The notes below the pieces were generated by a model. That model was not told where the DNA came from, ran no database searches, and was given only the letters and a program-made list of their open reading frames with translations. Positions 6,542 through 11,377 of a stretch of 11,377 bases of DNA are shown here, piece after piece. The translations under genes and the position numbers were made by a program. The stretch's first letter is position 1, and the number at the start of each line of letters is the position of its first letter. The DNA comes from Propionibacteriaceae bacterium (GTDB lineage: Bacteria > Actinomycetota > Actinomycetes > Propionibacteriales > Propionibacteriaceae): NCBI GenBank assembly GCA_003153855.1, contig PMBM01000030.1, forward strand, positions 61,911 to 73,287, in the 5' to 3' direction.

Positions 6542-6859
6542 TCAGGCTTCAGTGGTCGGTCCGGGAGTCGGATCCGGGCCCTTCAGTGCCGTCCTGCGCG
6601 TGTAGTAGTCGTCGACGTCGATGTCGCCGTTCGCCAGCCGCTCGTTGAGGAGCTTGAGAGCGCTGAGGTACGGGTCGGACTCGGTCGCGGGCGCCTGTGC
6701 GGAACCCACGAACGTCGGCAGATGGAGCTTGCCCTTGCGGTACTTCTTCACGAGGACGATCACGAGGGTGACGACCAGCGCGAGGAAGATGAGTGTGAAG
6801 ACGCCCTGGATGATGTAGGGCAGGATGCCCATCGAGTGGACGGGCATTTGGTGACGCAT
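6542..6859 (-). CDS. small single-pass membrane protein with C-terminal SHOCT domain
   Basis: The product has 105 residues. One hydrophobic helix covers about residues 12-37 (ILPYIIQGVFTLIFLALVV and onward) and is followed by the basic stretch KKYRKGK, which by the positive-inside rule places the C-terminus in the cytoplasm. Residues 62-92 (DPYLSALKLLNERLANGDI, then the DDYYTRRTAL segment) match the short SHOCT domain, a ~30-residue C-terminal motif thought to mediate oligomerisation in many unrelated proteins. ATG at 6859 is preceded by AAGGGGG with 4-nt spacing, which settles the start. It is flanked by a hairpin downstream and the minus-strand epimerase gene 132 nt upstream, so it is probably its own unit. 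No specific role can be assigned. Confidence 0.85.
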   Translation of the reverse strand: MRHQMPVHSMGILPYIIQGVFTLIFLALVVTLVIVLVKKYRKGKLHLPTFVGSAQAPATESDPYLSALKLLNERLANGDIDVDDYYTRRTALKGPDPTPGPTTEA

Positions 6860-6906
6860 AAGTCCCCCTTCTGTTGCCGCATTACGGCGATCATTCTCTT
6901 TTCAAC

Positions 6907-6961
6907 GGACCTTTCGAAGAAGGCCTCAAGGTCCAGTGTGACGCCGGGAGGACACGCCTCC
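6907..6961 (-). other. dyads in the intergenic gap between the UxaE-like gene and the SHOCT gene
   Basis: Two small dyads are visible: GGACCTT (6907-6913) with AAGGTCC (6928-6934), and GGAGG-ACACG-CCTCC (6947-6961). The second lies 31 nt past the epimerase stop and could be a weak terminator. The first may belong to the SHOCT promoter region, though I cannot pick out a convincing -35/-10 pair. Nothing else is seen in 6860-6991. Confidence 0.3.
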
Positions 6962-6991
6962 AATACCGGGGGGCTGTGAAGGCTCTATGAG

Positions 6992-8425
6992 TTAGCGGAC
7001 GAACGGTGCGAGGTGCTTGATGAAGTGCTCCTGGATGACCCCGTACAGCTCCTCGTCGTGGGCCTGCCACACCGCGAACATGCGCGGCTTGAACTCGTCG
7101 AGGATCGCGCCGTAGCCCACGTGCAGGACCTGGCGGCTGTCGATGACATCGAGCAGCGTGGCCAGCTGAGCGTCCGTCGGGTTGGCCGGCACCTTCGCCG
7201 GGTCGCACGAGAGGTGGTAGCTCTTGCGGCTCTGCTCGAAGCTGTCCAGTGCCAGGGCGACGATCTCGCGCATGAGGTCGCCGTCGTGCGCGGCGATGAC
7301 GCGAAGTGCCTCGGCCCAGCTCGTACCGGCCGTCTTGAGATGCGCCACGCCGCCGGTCGCCTCTGCGAACAGCGGGTACGTCGAGTACTTGTCCGAGCCC
7401 GAGTGCAGGCTCAGCTTGTACGGGCCGAGGGCCTTGGCGATCTCGGCGTGGATCTCGAAGTCGCGCTTGAGCCCGTCGAGGTTGCCGATGTACTCGATGC
7501 CCTTCTCGAACCCGCCCACGAAGCGCGGCGCGAAGCTCACGAACTCCATCCCGAGGCGCTTGAGCTCGGAGACCACGACCACGTGCTCGGCCGGCTTGGT
7601 CGGGTAGTCGGTCTCGTCCACCGCGAACTCGACCTCATGGGGGATGCCGAGGCTGACGAGGTGGCGGTACAGGTCCATGGCGTTGGCCAGCGACGGCCCG
7701 TACTTGGCCATCGCGCGCAGCACGGACTCCTCGTCGAGCGTGATGGACTCGTGCTCGAGGTCGATCCGGTGGCCGACGTATGTGGCGAGGAACTTCTCCT
7801 GGGACGAGTCGAGGCTCGCCCAGTCAAGAGCAGCCGCCTTCGTACGGACCGTGGCCTCGTCGGCCGCCTCGGCCTCGGGGTCGACGTACTCGTTGGGGTC
7901 GAGCGTGTAGAAGACGAAGCCGGCCTGGGCTCCACGGTCGATGTCCACCGTCGTGTGCAGGTGGTCGGCGTCGGCGCCGACGCCTGCGGTCCACCCCTCC
8001 TGGAACGCGCCCCAGGTGGCGTCGTCGAGGACGTCGCGGGGCTCGCGGTGGCAACGGCCCATCTCGCGGATCGACTGCTGGGCGAAGACGGGCTTGAGGC
8101 CGCCGCCGACCGCCTTCATGGCGCGTACGTGTCCGGGGGTGCAGATGCCGAGGCGGTCGCCCGTACCGACGGAGGTGGCGAGCCCGAACAGCTGGGGCTT
8201 CAGCCACGGCAGGCGGTTGCGCAGCTCGAGGGCGTTGTCGCCGGTGATGTCGGCGCGGAAGGAGTCGCCGTCGGAGGAGCCGGAGAACCCTTCGTACGCG
8301 GCCGAGTCGGCGGCCTTCACGACGAGCTGGCGGCCTGTACCGACCTTCTCCAGCCAGTACTCGACGCCGTCGCGCTGAGCGTAGGACTCGCGGTATGCCG
8401 CACCGGGCAGGTCACCAGAGGTCAT
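6992..8425 (-). CDS. uxaE: UxaE-like tagaturonate epimerase family protein
   Basis: This 477-residue protein resembles the UxaE family of D-tagaturonate/D-fructuronate 3-epimerases, which interconvert keto-hexuronates and link galacturonate and glucuronate breakdown. Family-like segments include LHTTVDIDRGAQAGFVFY near residue 155, the KLSLHSGSDKYSTYPLF stretch near 335-350, HLKTAGTSWAEALRV near 360-375 and VLHVGYGAILDEFKPRMF near the C-terminus. Histidines and acidic residues in these segments are plausible metal ligands, but I cannot assign them. The start ATG at 8425 has AAGGAG about 7 nt upstream. There is no signal peptide, so it is cytosolic. No other uronate-catabolism gene lies in the window, so the sugar role rests on the family resemblance alone. 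An unrelated sugar isomerase/epimerase is the main alternative. Confidence 0.72.
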   Translation of the reverse strand: MTSGDLPGAAYRESYAQRDGVEYWLEKVGTGRQLVVKAADSAAYEGFSGSSDGDSFRADITGDNALELRNRLPWLKPQLFGLATSVGTGDRLGICTPGHVRAMKAVGGGLKPVFAQQSIREMGRCHREPRDVLDDATWGAFQEGWTAGVGADADHLHTTVDIDRGAQAGFVFYTLDPNEYVDPEAEAADEATVRTKAAALDWASLDSSQEKFLATYVGHRIDLEHESITLDEESVLRAMAKYGPSLANAMDLYRHLVSLGIPHEVEFAVDETDYPTKPAEHVVVVSELKRLGMEFVSFAPRFVGGFEKGIEYIGNLDGLKRDFEIHAEIAKALGPYKLSLHSGSDKYSTYPLFAEATGGVAHLKTAGTSWAEALRVIAAHDGDLMREIVALALDSFEQSRKSYHLSCDPAKVPANPTDAQLATLLDVIDSRQVLHVGYGAILDEFKPRMFAVWQAHDEELYGVIQEHFIKHLAPFVR

Positions 8426-8489
8426 TCAGAAGCTCCTTGCGTAGGTTGTGCCCGCCCGCGACTGCCGCGTCGCGAGGGCTGACAGAACA

Positions 8490-8515
8490 ACGCTATCCCC
8501 CCGCCTCGCGGGCGG
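8490..8515 (-). promoter_or_regulatory. possible UxaE-like gene promoter with embedded dyad
   Basis: On the minus strand TAGCGT (8495 to 8490) fits a -10 box and TTTACC 18 nt upstream is a weak -35. The spacer contains CCGCC-CGCGA-GGCGG, a perfect 5-bp-arm dyad (8501-8515), which is where a repressor would block polymerase. About 65 nt of leader would precede the ATG. The box matches are weak. Confidence 0.25.
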
Positions 8516-8522
8516 TAAAGGA

Positions 8523-8595
8523 TTGCAGTCCTGTTGCAGGAAGTGTCCATGATCAACCTGTTCTCACGCTCAATGGCACCCTGAGAACGTTTCCG
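8523..8595. promoter_or_regulatory. candidate operators in the divergent intergenic region
   Basis: The 324-nt gap 8426-8749 between the divergent epimerase and regulator genes has no convincing gene. Two operator-like elements are visible. TTGCAG is repeated at 8523-8528 and 8534-8539, one helical turn apart, with the dyad TCCTG-TTG-CAGGA (8529-8541). TGAGAACGTTTCCG (8582-8595) agrees with the LacI-family operator pattern TGNNANCGNTNNCA at seven of eight fixed positions. Neither is assigned to a regulator. Confidence 0.3.
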
Positions 8596-8685
8596 TAGCC
8601 TTTCCATCCCGGCCACCCGAGCAGAGCCCACCACGGGGCGTCGGCCCAGTGGAACTCATTCCCCCATCTCTACCTCCGCAGGCCC

Positions 8686-8739
8686 TGGACGAAACGGCGA
8701 CGTCCGATTATGCTTCACCAATCAGTTAACTATCGGACG
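8686..8739 (+). promoter_or_regulatory. promoter and probable autoregulatory operator of the ArsR-type gene
   Basis: TGGACG (8686-8691), a 17-bp spacer and TATGCT (8709-8714) form a reasonable -35/-10 pair with a start near 8721. The perfect palindrome AGTTAACT (8724-8731) sits at the expected start site inside ATCAGTTAACTAT, resembling an ArsR-family operator. A second, outer perfect inverted repeat CGTCCGAT (8701-8708) and ATCGGACG (8732-8739) encloses it and abuts the Shine-Dalgarno. Negative autoregulation is the likely reading. Confidence 0.5.
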
Positions 8740-8749
8740 AGGAGGGGAC

Positions 8750-9139
8750 ATGACTGCTCCATCCGTCTCCCCTGGCGACCTCGACGTCGTCCTTGCGGCC
8801 CTGGCCAACGCCCATCGGCGAGCGATCGTGCACGCACTCGGGCTTCAGCCCTACTCCATCAGCCAGCTGGCCGCCCTTCGGGAGCTCTCCCTCCCGGCAA
8901 TCCACAAGCACCTCGCGATCCTCGAGGACGCCCACCTGATCCGTCGCCGCAAGACCGGGCGGACCACCTACCTGACCCTTCGACGCCAGTCCCTGCGATC
9001 CCTGCAGGAGTGGCTGACTGAGTTCCACACCTACTGGGGCGCCGACGCCGAGAGCCTTTCGAACTACGAGGAGTTCCTGACCCGAGACCCCTCCGGCAAC
9101 ACGCCGGCCACATCCACACCACCTGAGGAGTTGTCATGA
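8750..9139 (+). CDS. ArsR/SmtB-family winged-helix transcriptional regulator
   Basis: This 129-residue protein is a compact dimeric DNA-binding regulator. The helix-turn-helix lies in YSISQLAALRELSLPAIHKH (residues 35-54), and the wing is LIRRRKTGRTTYLTL (63-77). DVVLAALANAHRRAIVHAL near the N-terminus is the usual first helix of the family. The protein contains no cysteine and lacks the ELCVCDL-type metal site, so it is not a classical metal sensor. It belongs with the non-metal ArsR subgroup often found beside small enzymes or stress proteins. GGAGG with 5-6 nt spacing precedes the ATG. Its stop codon overlaps the next start as ATGA, so the two are translationally coupled, and that gene is the most likely regulated partner. 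A palindrome at the promoter suggests autoregulation. Confidence 0.9.
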   Translation: MTAPSVSPGDLDVVLAALANAHRRAIVHALGLQPYSISQLAALRELSLPAIHKHLAILEDAHLIRRRKTGRTTYLTLRRQSLRSLQEWLTEFHTYWGADAESLSNYEEFLTRDPSGNTPATSTPPEELS

Positions 9140-9432
9140 AGAAGTTCGTCTTTCTGTACCAGGGCCAGGGCCTGACCGAGCCCACTGCCGACGGCATGAA
9201 GGCCTGGGGTGACTGGTTCGCCAGTCTCGGCGAGCAGCTGGTCGACGGCGGCAACCCCTTCGGTGCCGGTCGGGCGGTCACCGCCGACGGAGTGACCGAC
9301 CTCAGCAACGACGCCGCACCCATCACGGGCTACTCCATCGTCAATGCCGCGGATCTCGACGCGGCCCAGGAGCTGCTCGCCGGTTGTCCCATGAGCACGG
9401 GCGTGCGCGTCTACGAGGCGTTGCCGATGTAG
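9136..9432 (+). CDS. YCII-domain protein
   Basis: The 98-residue protein starts MKKFVFLYQGQGLTEPTADG and has the YCII-like (DGPF/YciI-related) pattern: an initial strand, a tryptophan-rich helix MKAWGDWFASLGEQLVDGG, then ITGYSIVNAADLDAAQELLAGCP and a final strand VRVYEALPM. YCII domains adopt a ferredoxin-like dimer fold, and members have been proposed as small enzymes, but the reaction here is unknown. GAGGAG (9125-9130) lies 5 nt before the ATG, within the end of the ArsR-type gene, and the ATGA overlap signals coupling. A large palindromic element 23 nt past the stop may terminate the transcript. Confidence 0.88.
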   Translation: MKKFVFLYQGQGLTEPTADGMKAWGDWFASLGEQLVDGGNPFGAGRAVTADGVTDLSNDAAPITGYSIVNAADLDAAQELLAGCPMSTGVRVYEALPM

Positions 9433-9454
9433 CGGGGCTCGCCGCCACGCTGCT

Positions 9455-9542
9455 CAGAATCCGGGTTTTCGCTGCACAGCCGAGGCTCTTGCCTCTGTAG
9501 AAGGCTCACACCTTCGCTGGGCAGCGAAAACCCGGATCTCTG
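9455..9542. repeat. 88-nt palindromic element with two internal hairpins (possible terminator or miniature element)
   Basis: Perfect 17-bp arms ATCCGGGTTTTCGCTGC (9459-9475) and its complement (9521-9537) form the outer stem, extended by CAGA (9455-9458) with TCTG (9539-9542) across one bulged C. Inside are two further hairpins. The first pairs ACA (9476-9478) with TGT (9496-9498) and GAGGC (9482-9486) with GCCTC (9491-9495) around TCTT. The second is GAAGG-CTCACA-CCTTC (9500-9515). The whole folds as a three-way junction on either strand. It lies between the convergent YCII and recR genes, so bidirectional termination is possible, but it is larger and more elaborate than a usual terminator. 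No target-site duplication is apparent. The remaining gap, 9543-9623, shows nothing recognisable. Confidence 0.85.
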
Positions 9543-9623
9543 CGGTTCCCGACGCGAGACGGGGTCGCGCCATCTGCGACGTCACACTCGCGGGGGCCGC
9601 GGCGCGAGGCTTGAGGCGTTCGG

Positions 9624-10223
9624 TCAGCTGAGCACCTGACGGCGGCCCTCGAAGGCGCGGCCGAGGGTGATCTCGTCGGCGTACTCAAGGTCGCCGCCGA
9701 CCGGGAGGCCCGAGGCCAGGCGGGTCACGGAGACACCCATGGGGATGAGAAGCCGCGACAGGTACGTGGCGGTCGCCTCGCCCTCGAGGTTCGGGTCTGT
9801 GGCGAGGATGACCTCGGTGACGACGCCGTCGGCCAGGCGCTGCACGAGCTCGCGGATGCGCAGGTCGCCCGGGCCTCGGTTGTCGATCGGGCTGATGGAC
9901 CCGCCGAGCACGTGGTAGCGGCCGCGGAACTCGCGCGTACGTTCGACGGCGACGACGTCCTTCGACTCCTCGACCACACAGATGCTGGTCAGGTCACGGC
10001 GCGGGTCGCGGCACACCCGGCACAGGTCGTCGGAGGCGATGTTGAAGCAGACCTGGCAGAACCGGACCTCTGCTTTGACGCGCAGCAGCGTCTCGGCGAG
10101 ACGCGTGACGTCCTCCTCCGGCTGGTCGAGCAGCCAGAAGGCGATCCGCTGCGCACCCTTGGGCCCGATGCCGGGAAGGGCTGCCAGCTCGTCGATGAGG
10201 TCTTGTACCGGTCCTTCGTACAC
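9624..10223 (-). CDS. recR: recombination mediator protein RecR
   Basis: RecR works with RecF/RecO to load RecA at gapped DNA in recombinational repair. The 199-residue product shows the standard order: a helix-hairpin-helix start ([20 protein letters not shown], residues 9-28), a four-cysteine zinc site at Cys56, Cys59, Cys68 and Cys71 ([17 protein letters not shown]), a Toprim domain beginning [10 protein letters not shown] near residue 81 with [12 protein letters not shown] (141-152), and the C-terminal [19 protein letters not shown] (172-190). Length and motifs are normal. The start is GTG at 10223, preceded by GAGGGG. It follows ybaB by 12 nt in the well-known dnaX-ybaB-recR arrangement, so it is almost certainly co-transcribed. 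Confidence 0.97.
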   Translation of the reverse strand: MYEGPVQDLIDELAALPGIGPKGAQRIAFWLLDQPEEDVTRLAETLLRVKAEVRFCQVCFNIASDDLCRVCRDPRRDLTSICVVEESKDVVAVERTREFRGRYHVLGGSISPIDNRGPGDLRIRELVQRLADGVVTEVILATDPNLEGEATATYLSRLLIPMGVSVTRLASGLPVGGDLEYADEITLGRAFEGRRQVLS

Positions 10224-10235
10224 CTGTCCCCTCGC

Positions 10236-10538
10236 TCAGAAGCCCAGGTCGGGCATCTGCGGCATGAACGCCTGCTGCACGTCGGCAGCCTTGGCGTTGG
10301 CATCGCGCACAGCGGCAATGATGAGGTCGGCGAGCGTCTCGGTGTCCTCCGGGTCGACCACCTCGGGCTTGATCACGAGGCCGACCAGCTCGCCGGTGCC
10401 CTTGATCGTGGCGGTCACCAGGCCACCGCCGGCCGTACCTGTCAGCTCGGTCGACGCCAGCTTGTCCTGCGCGCTCTGCAGCTGGGACTGCATCGCGGCG
10501 GCCTGCGCCATCAGGTCGTTGAGGTTGAAGTTCTCCAC
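10236..10538 (-). CDS. ybaB: YbaB/EbfC-family nucleoid-associated protein
   Basis: This 100-residue protein begins [20 protein letters not shown] from a GTG at 10538, with AAGGG 5-6 nt upstream; an upstream reading into the dnaX tail lacks such support. The family forms small dimers that bind DNA and coat the nucleoid. The typical features are present: an N-terminal amphipathic helix rich in Gln, Ala and Met, the central [20 protein letters not shown] strand region (34-53), [17 protein letters not shown], and a C-terminus rich in Met and Pro ([11 protein letters not shown]). It lies 10 nt after dnaX and 12 nt before recR. Its exact role in repair or organisation is not settled for the family. 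Confidence 0.95.
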   Translation of the reverse strand: MENFNLNDLMAQAAAMQSQLQSAQDKLASTELTGTAGGGLVTATIKGTGELVGLVIKPEVVDPEDTETLADLIIAAVRDANAKAADVQQAFMPQMPDLGF

Positions 10539-10548
10539 GTTCGCCCTT

Positions 10549-11377
10549 TCATTCGTCGTCGATGACCTCAGCATGCAGCATCTCGCGCAGCAAGCTCTCG
10601 GCATCCGTGTCGTCCACATCGGGGTCGTCGCGCTCGCCGGTGTCAGCCGCCGGATCGGCGGGAGTGGCCACCTCGGCTCGGGCGCGGGCGAGCAGGTCGG
10701 TGTGGGTCGAGGATGCCACCGCGTCGGGGTCGGCTCGCCACTCGTCAGCGGCGGCCACCGACTCGACGGTGTCGACCGGGTCAGTCTCGTCGGCGGAGCC
10801 GGGCGAATCAGCTGCGTCGGTCCCGACCGGAGCCACCGGCGGCGGAGTGGCCGCGGGACCACCACGGCCCTCGCTCTCCAGCAGCGCGGAGATCACGAGG
10901 TCCGCGCCCATGACCTCGACCAGCGCATCACGCAGGACGTCGTCGCTGCCGCCGCGCAGGAAGCTGTCACGCGCACCAGGGTTCGCGAACGTCAGCACCA
11001 GGGTGCCGTCGGACACCTCCGTGACCTGGGCGTGCTGCGAGATCGTCATCCAGGTGAACCGGCGTCGCCTCTTCACCTCTTCGAGCACCTCAGGCCACAG
11101 CCTCCGCACATCCGCTGCTGCCGGACCCTGCTTGCCGACCGTCGCGGCGACGGGGGCCGCCTCGGCGGCGGCCGGGGGCTCGGACATTGGCTCGGCGGGG
11201 ACCGGCTCGGGCGCCGCCGCCGGTGTGGGCGCTGGCGCAGGCTCGTTCCGTACGACCCGCAGCTTCGGCGCCGTCGACTCAGGTGGCGCGGCCTCGTCGC
11301 GGTCAGCAGGAGGTGTCCAGTCGTCCTCGGGCGGCGGCTCGTCGAACCCGCGCCGCCCCTTGCGACCCGCCTCCGCG
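10549..11377 (-). CDS. dnaX: DNA polymerase III subunit gamma/tau, C-terminal part (5' end outside window)
   Basis: The frame runs open to the window edge (first complete codon at 11376), so the ATP-binding clamp-loader domains lie outside. What is seen is a Pro/Ala/Glu-rich linker ([20 protein letters not shown] and following), then a folded tau-type domain: [21 protein letters not shown], a strand [20 protein letters not shown] and [21 protein letters not shown] long acidic, low-complexity stretch follows, then the terminal [17 protein letters not shown], which matches the short conserved tail of actinobacterial DnaX. DnaX loads the sliding clamp and couples polymerase to helicase at the fork. 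The in-frame ATG at 11187 is internal, not a start. The downstream ybaB and recR support the call. Confidence 0.93.
   Translation of the reverse strand, partial: AEAGRKGRRGFDEPPPEDDWTPPADRDEAAPPESTAPKLRVVRNEPAPAPTPAAAPEPVPAEPMSEPPAAAEAAPVAATVGKQGPAAADVRRLWPEVLEEVKRRRRFTWMTISQHAQVTEVSDGTLVLTFANPGARDSFLRGGSDDVLRDALVEVMGADLVISALLESEGRGGPAATPPPVAPVGTDAADSPGSADETDPVDTVESVAAADEWRADPDAVASSTHTDLLARARAEVATPADPAADTGERDDPDVDDTDAESLLREMLHAEVIDDE

Noticed and set aside
7013..8482. 489-codon plus-strand frame opposite the UxaE-like gene
   Set aside because: It is an antisense shadow; the minus-strand product shows family-like motifs.
8422..8634. 70-codon minus-strand frame whose stop overlaps the UxaE-like start as ATGA
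   Set aside because: The overlap looks like translational coupling, but the predicted peptide has no family, no clear ribosome site, and covers the region where the promoter and operators appear to lie. The overlap is more likely accidental.
9455..9542. tRNA gene suggested by the multi-hairpin fold
   Set aside because: The outer stem is 17 bp rather than 7, there are only two internal arms, no T-loop consensus and no CCA-proximal features.
10549..11187. Separate 212-residue gene starting at the ATG at 11187
   Set aside because: The frame stays open upstream to the window edge with continuous DnaX-like linker sequence; this ATG is internal to dnaX.

Overview
The window is high-GC DNA with GTG as well as ATG starts and densely packed genes, and it reads as the chromosome of an actinobacterium (Actinomycetota). 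Three things support this: an IleS of the eukaryotic-like type with the actinobacterial active-site motifs, preceded by a short translational T-box; a DnaX tail of actinobacterial type; and the order dnaX-ybaB-recR. The genus cannot be fixed from the sequence. A member of Propionibacteriales would fit, but that is only a guess.

Layout. 1-1820 (minus): the first ~606 codons of ileS, cut by the window edge just after its KMSKH motif, with a T-box riboswitch at about 1821-2034. 2120-4616 (plus): two tandem paralogous serpins, each with a twin-arginine lipoprotein signal. 4666-6285 (minus): a protein with M16-peptidase-like organisation but no zinc-binding motif, convergent with the serpins across a shared hairpin. 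6378-6528: a compact cluster of direct and inverted repeats followed by a terminator hairpin. 6542-6859 (minus): a small membrane protein with a SHOCT domain. 6992-8425 (minus): a UxaE-like tagaturonate epimerase. 8426-8749: a divergent regulatory region. 8750-9432 (plus): a translationally coupled ArsR-type regulator and YCII-domain protein. 9455-9542: an 88-nt folded palindromic element between convergent genes. 9624-11377 (minus): recR, ybaB and the 3' part of dnaX as an operon.

How the genes work together. The housekeeping parts are conventional: IleS charges tRNA-Ile and its T-box senses uncharged tRNA-Ile; DnaX is the clamp-loader subunit; YbaB and RecR serve nucleoid and recombinational-repair roles. 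The accessory part is more unusual. Two surface-anchored protease inhibitors have different reactive loops and sit beside a catalytically dead peptidase-like protein. A functional link among those three is only a hypothesis.

The points most worth following up are the paired Tat-lipoprotein serpins with diverged bait loops, the 88-nt palindromic element at 9455-9542, and the repeat cluster at 6378-6491.
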